This document shows positions 61,388 to 64,000 of a DNA stretch of 64,000 bases, one piece after another; position 1 is the first letter of the stretch, and each line of letters starts with the position of its first letter. A program made the translations under genes and the position numbers. A model generated the notes under the pieces. The model made no database searches. It had not been told where the DNA came from and saw only the letters and a list, made by a program, of their open reading frames with translations. This DNA comes from Sutcliffiella tianshenii (GTDB lineage: Bacteria; Bacillota; Bacilli; Bacillales; Bacillaceae_I): NCBI RefSeq assembly GCF_016908565.1, contig NZ_JAFBED010000006.1, positions 62,001 to 126,000 of the forward strand, read 5' to 3'.

Positions 61388-63070
61388 TTATCTTCCGGGC
61401 TTTCCTGTCCAGGAGTCCTTCAATGGTACGATCCTGTTGAAGATCAGCTTATTTTCCGTTGAGTGCTTATCCTGGAAAAAATAACCGTGGCGTAGAAATT
61501 GGAATCTATCTTCGACTTTTGCATTTTTCATCCAGGATTCGATTCTGCAATTTTTAAGGACTGTTTTTGATTTAGGATTGATTTTTTGCTCCCATGTTTT
61601 TTCTTTATCCTTTACAATGTCTTCATCTTCGAACAGTTTTTCAAAAAGATGAACCTCCGCAGTTTCGCTGTTCAATGCGGAAACCCAATGAATCGTCCCC
61701 TTGACTTTTCTTCCGGTGAACCCCGTTCCGCTTTTGGTTTTTTGATCATATGTGCATCTAAGCTCCACTATCTCCCCTGTTGCATCATCTGTAATCACTT
61801 CATTACACTTAATGAAATAGGCACCCTTCAAGCGGACTTCGGAATGTAAGGATAGTCTTTTGAATCCTTTAGCCGGCACTTCCATAAAGTCCTCACTTTC
61901 TATATACAGCTCTTTTGAAAAGAGAACATCCCTGTGGCCTAACTCTTTGTTTTCTGTATTATTTTCAATTGATACAAGTTCGGTCTTGTCTTCAGGATAA
62001 TTGGTTATCGTAACCTTTAGAGGATTCAATACCGCCATCGCACTATTCGCTTTTGTTTTCAACTCGTTTCTAAGTGTGCTTTCCAGCATGGCAATATCCA
62101 CAATGCTTTGATGCCTGATAAAACCGATGTCATTTATGAAATTTCTTATGCTGCCTGGAGTGAATCCCCTTCTCCTTAGCCCGCTTATAGTAGGCAATCT
62201 CGGGTCATCCCATCCATCTACGACATTTTCTGTTACCAATTCCCTCAAATACCGTTTACTAGTCACAACGCCGGTTATATTAACTCTTCCAAACTCCCTC
62301 TGCTTTGGCGGTTGATTAATATTCAGTTCTGCCAGCACCCATTCGTACAATGGGCGATGATCTTTGAACTCTATCGAGCAGAATGAGTGGGTGACACCTT
62401 CAATAGCGTCCTGTAACGGGTGGGCAAAATCATACATGGGATAAATACACCATTGGCTACCCATTCTATAATGGCTTGCATGGATAATCCGATACAGGAT
62501 TGGATCCCTTATATTCATGTTTGGGGATGCCATATCAATCTTTGCCCTTAACACCATCGATCCTGTTTGAAAGTCACCATTTTTCATCTTCAAAAATAAC
62601 TCGAGGTTTTCTTCTACTGGCCTTTCCCTATATGGGCTATTTTTCCCGGGCTCTGTCAGGGTCCCACGATATTCCCTGGTCTCTTCCTGTGACAATCCGC
62701 ACACATATGCTTTTCCGGATTTTATTAAGCTGATTGCTGCATCGTATATCTCGTTAGAATAATCAGATCCATAAAATATCCGATCACCGGGAGGATAGCC
62801 GAGCCAATTCATGTCTTCAATGATGGAATCGACATATTCGCTTTCTTCTTTTAAAGGATTCGTATCGTCAAAGCGGAGGTTGAAATCTCCATTGAAATGT
62901 TGAGCAATCCGGTAGTTCATATTAATCGCATAGGCACTTCCGATATGAAGATGACCATTCGGTTCTGGAGGGAACCTTGTGCAAATCGTTCTACTGTATG
63001 CTCCGTTTTCCAAATCCTCGACAATGACCCTTTCCAAACTGTTAAAGTTCGCTTCCGTTATCCCGTCCAT
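61388..63070 (-). CDS. glnS: Glutaminyl-tRNA synthetase
   Basis: 560 residues. Charges tRNA(Gln) directly. Class I signature FPPEPNGHLHIGSAYAINM (HIGH), FDDTNPLKEESEYVDSI, the anticodon region and VVTSKRYLREL (MSK-type loop, here TSK). Length matches bacterial GlnRS (~550). ATG 63070 with SD GGGAGGG. A longer frame to 63208 runs through the T-box and is rejected. Most Bacilli lack GlnRS and make Gln-tRNA by GatCAB amidation of misacylated Glu-tRNA(Gln), so its presence is unusual. Preceded by a T-box leader. Confidence 0.92.
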   Translation of the reverse strand: MDGITEANFNSLERVIVEDLENGAYSRTICTRFPPEPNGHLHIGSAYAINMNYRIAQHFNGDFNLRFDDTNPLKEESEYVDSIIEDMNWLGYPPGDRIFYGSDYSNEIYDAAISLIKSGKAYVCGLSQEETREYRGTLTEPGKNSPYRERPVEENLELFLKMKNGDFQTGSMVLRAKIDMASPNMNIRDPILYRIIHASHYRMGSQWCIYPMYDFAHPLQDAIEGVTHSFCSIEFKDHRPLYEWVLAELNINQPPKQREFGRVNITGVVTSKRYLRELVTENVVDGWDDPRLPTISGLRRRGFTPGSIRNFINDIGFIRHQSIVDIAMLESTLRNELKTKANSAMAVLNPLKVTITNYPEDKTELVSIENNTENKELGHRDVLFSKELYIESEDFMEVPAKGFKRLSLHSEVRLKGAYFIKCNEVITDDATGEIVELRCTYDQKTKSGTGFTGRKVKGTIHWVSALNSETAEVHLFEKLFEDEDIVKDKEKTWEQKINPKSKTVLKNCRIESWMKNAKVEDRFQFLRHGYFFQDKHSTENKLIFNRIVPLKDSWTGKPGR

Positions 63071-63111
63071 ATTAGACCCTCCCAAGATTATTAGTGTTTT
63101 TATCCAATAAA

Positions 63112-63420
63112 AAAAATCTCGTCCCCAAGACTCATTTAGTCTTGGGGACGAGATTTTATATCCGTGGTACCACCCCAGTTTGTCAATATGTTGCCATATT
63201 AACCTCATCAGGTACGGTATTAATTCAATACGTATACCCTAGCCCTATAACAGGAGCACCTGTCACACTATCCCTAAAAAAGTTCCAATGTGAATGCTCA
63301 GAGCCTTGGTTCGATAAATCATTCCTACTCCTTTTCAGCTTCCGGAGCTCTCTGCAAAGAATTAATTTTATCTACTCTTCTCATCATCGCAATTACAATT
63401 CTTGGTTATTAAATTATCAA
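63112..63420 (-). ncRNA. T-box riboswitch leader of glnS
   Basis: Minus-strand leader with the T-box GGGGTGGTACCACGG (complement of 63162-63176), terminator stem AAATCTCGTCCCCAAGACT/AGTCTTGGGGACGAGATTT (63114-63155) followed by Ts, and an AGTA loop-E motif flanked by the GATAAA/TTTATC stem. The 3' side reads GAACCAAGG; CAA (complement of 63306-63308) is a plausible glutamine specifier, but the register is not certain. Confidence 0.85.
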
Positions 63421-63581
63421 ATATCTTATCAATGTCTTAAACAAATGTAAAGATACTACCCACAAAAATTTTAAGAAGGAGCATAAGATTCCTATTTTGG
63501 GAAAAATCTTGTGAAAATTAAGTTTTTTTGAAATAATTGGTATTAGGTAACAGAGGATGATTTTTTTAGGATGTGATTTTT

Positions 63582-64000
63582 TTGCTGAAAATGAAAGATA
63601 TTCAAGCTGTATTTATTGACCGCGATGGAACCATTGGTGGTACGGGGCATTTTATTCATCCAAAGGAATTTACTCCTTATCCGTTCAGTCTATCTGCTTT
63701 TCAGCTGTTAAAGGACAATGGAATAAAAATGTTTGCTTGTACGAACCAGCACAGGATCAGCAGAGGTGAAGCGACAATCAATGATTTTTCCGATGAATTC
63801 ATGTCCTATGGCTTTGATGATGTTTTCATTTGTCCGCATAGTCATACTGAACGGTGTGACTGCCACAAACCAAACCCGGGATTATTATTGGAAGCTGCTA
63901 AAAAACATAACATAGACTTATCAAAAACCGTTTTTATTGGGGATGTTGGAGAAACGGATATGCTGGCAGCACATTCAGTGGGGGCAACCAAAATATTGGT
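63582..64000 (+). CDS. HAD-IIIA family phosphatase, 3' end outside window
   Basis: Starts MKDIQAVFIDRDGTIGGTGH from ATG 63591. A TTG at 63582 better fits the SD AGGATGTG. Motif I FIDRDGTIGG, motif II ACTNQHRISRG, a zinc-like Cys/His cluster CPHSHTERCDCHK and motif IV FIGDVGETDMLAA. Resembles GmhB/HisB-N-type phosphatases. The frame is open to the window end, so the C terminus is cut. Confidence 0.85.
   Translation, partial: MLKMKDIQAVFIDRDGTIGGTGHFIHPKEFTPYPFSLSAFQLLKDNGIKMFACTNQHRISRGEATINDFSDEFMSYGFDDVFICPHSHTERCDCHKPNPGLLLEAAKKHNIDLSKTVFIGDVGETDMLAAHSVGATKIL

Noticed and set aside
63071-63208. Longer N terminus for GlnRS
   Set aside because: It would translate the T-box terminator and antiterminator. 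ATG 63070 has a good SD and matches usual GlnRS starts.

Overview
This 64 kb window looks like a chromosomal segment from a member of the Bacillaceae (low-GC Gram-positive, spore-forming). The signs are strong Bacillus-type Shine-Dalgarno (SD) sequences, frequent GTG/TTG starts, T-box leaders, LexA boxes of the Bacillus GAAC-N4-GTTC type, lipobox lipoproteins, a sporulation gene (yunB), and a backbone in the same order as the B. subtilis yqi-yqj-yqk region. That backbone is artP-artQ-artM, yqjA, yqjB, yqjC, yqjD, yqjE, yqjH(polY1), rnz, namA(yqjM), yqjN, proI(yqjO), yqjP, yqjQ, yqzH, yqjW(polY2), yqjX, yqkB and yqkC. I cannot name the species.

Layout. 0-5.3 kb: 5'-truncated histidine kinase joined directly to an ECF-type sigma factor, a coiled-coil gene, and an arginine-type ABC importer. 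5.4-10 kb: 51-bp tandem repeat, a secreted protein, a TetR-ABC exporter operon, and an msrA-like gene whose catalytic codon is an in-frame TGA. 10-17 kb: lipoteichoic-acid-synthase-like enzyme, inositol monophosphatase family enzyme, methyltransferase, acetyltransferases, alpha/beta hydrolase. 17-20.5 kb: a PepF peptidase with an export signal, yqjA and yqjB. 20.5-23.4 kb: an eroded patch with a broken RelE toxin, small membrane and lipoprotein genes and a nonsense-mutated acetyltransferase. 23.4-30 kb: Prli42 miniprotein, the propionyl/methylmalonyl-CoA pair, PepT-like peptidase, CheW, PolY1, YunB. 30.3-30.8 kb: a two-gene SOS operon of unknown small proteins. 30.8-41.9 kb: HAD hydrolase, rnz, a 20-bp repeat array, namA, yqjN, T-box-controlled proI, yqjP-yqjQ. 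42-52.3 kb: accessory enzymes, then the SOS polymerase PolY2 with YolD-like YqjX, an HPr-like protein lacking the phospho-histidine, a radical-SAM protein, and yqkB-yqkC. 52.4-54.5 kb: orphan histidine kinase and a PhnA/YjdM-like protein. 54.5-61.3 kb: an AT-rich run of small unrelated genes (AlkD-like, Nudix x2, GNAT, methyltransferase, FlaR-like kinase, DinB) separated by a recurring intergenic element. 61.4-64 kb: a glutaminyl-tRNA synthetase under a T-box, and a partial HAD phosphatase.

The most notable observation is the msrA-like gene at 9363-10004. A strong ribosome-binding site and start precede 17 codons, then TGA exactly where the catalytic Cys of the G-C-F-W-G motif belongs, then an intact frame to a normal end. 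A small hairpin sits just after the TGA. This is what a selenoprotein gene looks like, although a point mutation or sequencing error cannot be excluded here. Other items worth follow-up are the SOS-controlled small-protein operon, glnS in a Bacillus-like genome, three unrelated intergenic tandem-repeat families, and the cassette-like gene array.
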